In this document: in pieces, positions 63,219-64,000 of the stretch
Position numbering within the stretch: the first letter of the stretch is position 1
Layout: each line of letters begins with the position of its first letter
Origin: Kordia sp.
Lineage (GTDB): Bacteria; Bacteroidota; Bacteroidia; Flavobacteriales; Flavobacteriaceae
Assembly (NCBI RefSeq): GCF_022447245.1
Contig: NZ_JAKVBC010000017.1
Location: forward strand, 32,963 to 96,962
Direction: 5' to 3'
Length of the DNA: 64,000 nt
Translations under genes and position numbers: made by a program
Notes under the pieces: generated by a model
The model's database searches: none
Told to the model about the DNA's origin: nothing
The model's input: only the letters and a program-made list of their open reading frames with translations

Positions 63219-63843
63219 AATTTCCATAACAGACGATCATGTATTGGTACTGCAAGGCATCAAAAGCATGCTCTGTAATACGAAAGAAATAAAAATAATA
63301 GCAACGTATAAAAACGCTCAAGAAACGCTAGATGGCTTATCTAAACAGTTACCAGATGTATTATTATTAGATATTAATTTACCAGATATTAACGGAATCG
63401 ATTTAAGTAAAAAACTCCTAAAAATATATCCAGAGTTAAAAATTATCGCGTTAACAAATTTTGAAGATATATCTTATGTAAAACGCATGCTGAAAATAGG
63501 TGTTTCAGGATATTTATTGAAAAATACAGACAAAATAGAACTGTTGCAAGCTTTAAAAAAAGTATTGTCTGGAGAACTCTATCTTCAAAAAGATATTAAA
63601 GAACGGCTTATTAATCAAAAAGAAAGACCTAGAACTAACAATGGACTTAACATCAAATTGACACGTAGAGAGCATGACGTTTTGGTGGCGATTTCTGAAG
63701 AATTGACTACGCAGCAAATTTCAGAAAAACTCTTCATTAGTCCTAAAACAGTAGAAACCCATCGTATGAACATTATGAGCAAGCTTGGTGCAAAAAATAG
63801 TGTTGGTATTATAAAAATAGCGATTGACAGAGAGTTGATTTAA
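63208..63843 (+). CDS. NarL/LuxR-type response regulator
   Basis: A 211-residue response regulator, partner of the upstream kinase. The receiver has ITDDHVLVLQGIKSML (acidic pocket), DVLLLDINLPDINGID (phospho-Asp in LLLDI), ALTNFED and LLKNTDKIELL. The LuxR-type helix-turn-helix is LTRREHDVLVAISEELTTQQISEKLFISPKTVETHRMNIMSKLG. The gene overlaps the kinase by 11 bases. Targets unknown; the neighbouring surface and RiPP genes are candidates by location only. No gene was seen in the remaining 157 bases of the window. Confidence 0.9.
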   Translation: MITKISITDDHVLVLQGIKSMLCNTKEIKIIATYKNAQETLDGLSKQLPDVLLLDINLPDINGIDLSKKLLKIYPELKIIALTNFEDISYVKRMLKIGVSGYLLKNTDKIELLQALKKVLSGELYLQKDIKERLINQKERPRTNNGLNIKLTRREHDVLVAISEELTTQQISEKLFISPKTVETHRMNIMSKLGAKNSVGIIKIAIDRELI

Positions 63844-64000
63844 TTTTCGGTACTGTAAGTCTTTAAACGAAAGTGGACTTATTTAGGACAAAAATAAGAG
63901 ATTAATTCAATATAGATTTTGAGTGATTTTTTCTTCTAAGTTTCATTGTTTTTGTTTTGATTTTTGCTCTTTGTTTTAATAGTTGTTGATCTCTTCCAAA

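Noticed and set aside
1..64000. Stop-codon reassignment to explain the many in-frame stops
   Set aside because: All three stop codons occur inside broken genes and all three also end intact genes at sensible positions, so no single reassignment fits.
1..64000. CRISPR arrays, tRNA or rRNA genes, insertion sequences
   Set aside because: No regularly spaced repeats, no cloverleaf-like segments, no transposase motifs and no terminal inverted repeats were seen on either strand.

Overview
The window looks like chromosomal DNA of a marine, Kordia-like member of the Flavobacteriaceae. It is AT-rich. Ribosome-binding sites are largely absent, and promoters of the Bacteroidota TTG/TTTG-N19-TAnnTTTG kind can be seen. 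Type IX secretion (T9SS) sorting tails and many small lipoproteins are present. Three short peptides carry the LNKK-type leader ending in GG or GGG that is typical of Bacteroidota RiPP (ribosomally made, modified peptide) precursors. I saw no rRNA, tRNA, CRISPR array, transposase or phage module.

Layout. 1-2.9 kb: the end of an operon encoding a DNA/RNA non-specific endonuclease, a CHAT-type cysteine protease with membrane segments, and a membrane-anchored coiled-coil protein; this is a candidate conflict or defence module. 2.9-9.7 kb: lipoproteins, an M28 peptidase, a propeller/DUF6265 protein, a DoxX-like protein and a short-repeat secreted protein. 9.9-14.6 kb: a nonsense-interrupted RiPP precursor, an RlmI-like methyltransferase, further small genes and remnants. 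14.7-23.2 kb: a fatty-acid beta-oxidation regulon (acyl-CoA dehydrogenase, thiolase, two-domain hydroxyacyl-CoA dehydrogenase/hydratase, MarR regulator, acyl-CoA ligase), with an 18-bp perfect palindrome in front of the regulator. 23.3-34.5 kb: cell-envelope genes (lipoproteins, an outer-membrane barrel, two tandem amidohydrolases, VOC, OmpA and TPR proteins, a DUF308 membrane protein) mixed with decayed genes. 34.8-38.7 kb: an imelysin / di-heme oxidoreductase / imelysin operon, probably iron-related, followed by an NqrC-like FMN-binding lipoprotein. 39.5-46.9 kb: purL, a bestrophin, a broken beta-carbonic anhydrase and fumC. 47-58.5 kb: a broken sphingomyelinase-type phosphoesterase, a DJ-1/PfpI protein, a Crp-family regulator, a toxin-like protein with an eCIS-type leader, an ABC-F ATPase, a broken GH8 glycosidase, and a transglutaminase-like gene with two in-frame stops beside a stand-alone copy of its N-terminal module. 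58.6-63.8 kb: one intact and one frameshifted RiPP precursor, a LamG/T9SS protein, and a TPR histidine kinase with a NarL-type response regulator.

The most striking property of the window is decay. About 16 accessory genes are interrupted by in-frame stops or single-base frameshifts while the downstream sequence still reads as protein in the expected frame. The long housekeeping genes (purL, fumC, the beta-oxidation genes, the ABC-F gene) are intact. Several stretches that look intergenic (24.8-25.2, 25.95-26.26 and 31.8-32.15 kb) are in fact readable remnants of genes. This points to recent, ongoing pseudogenisation, or for a few homopolymer cases to phase variation or sequence error.
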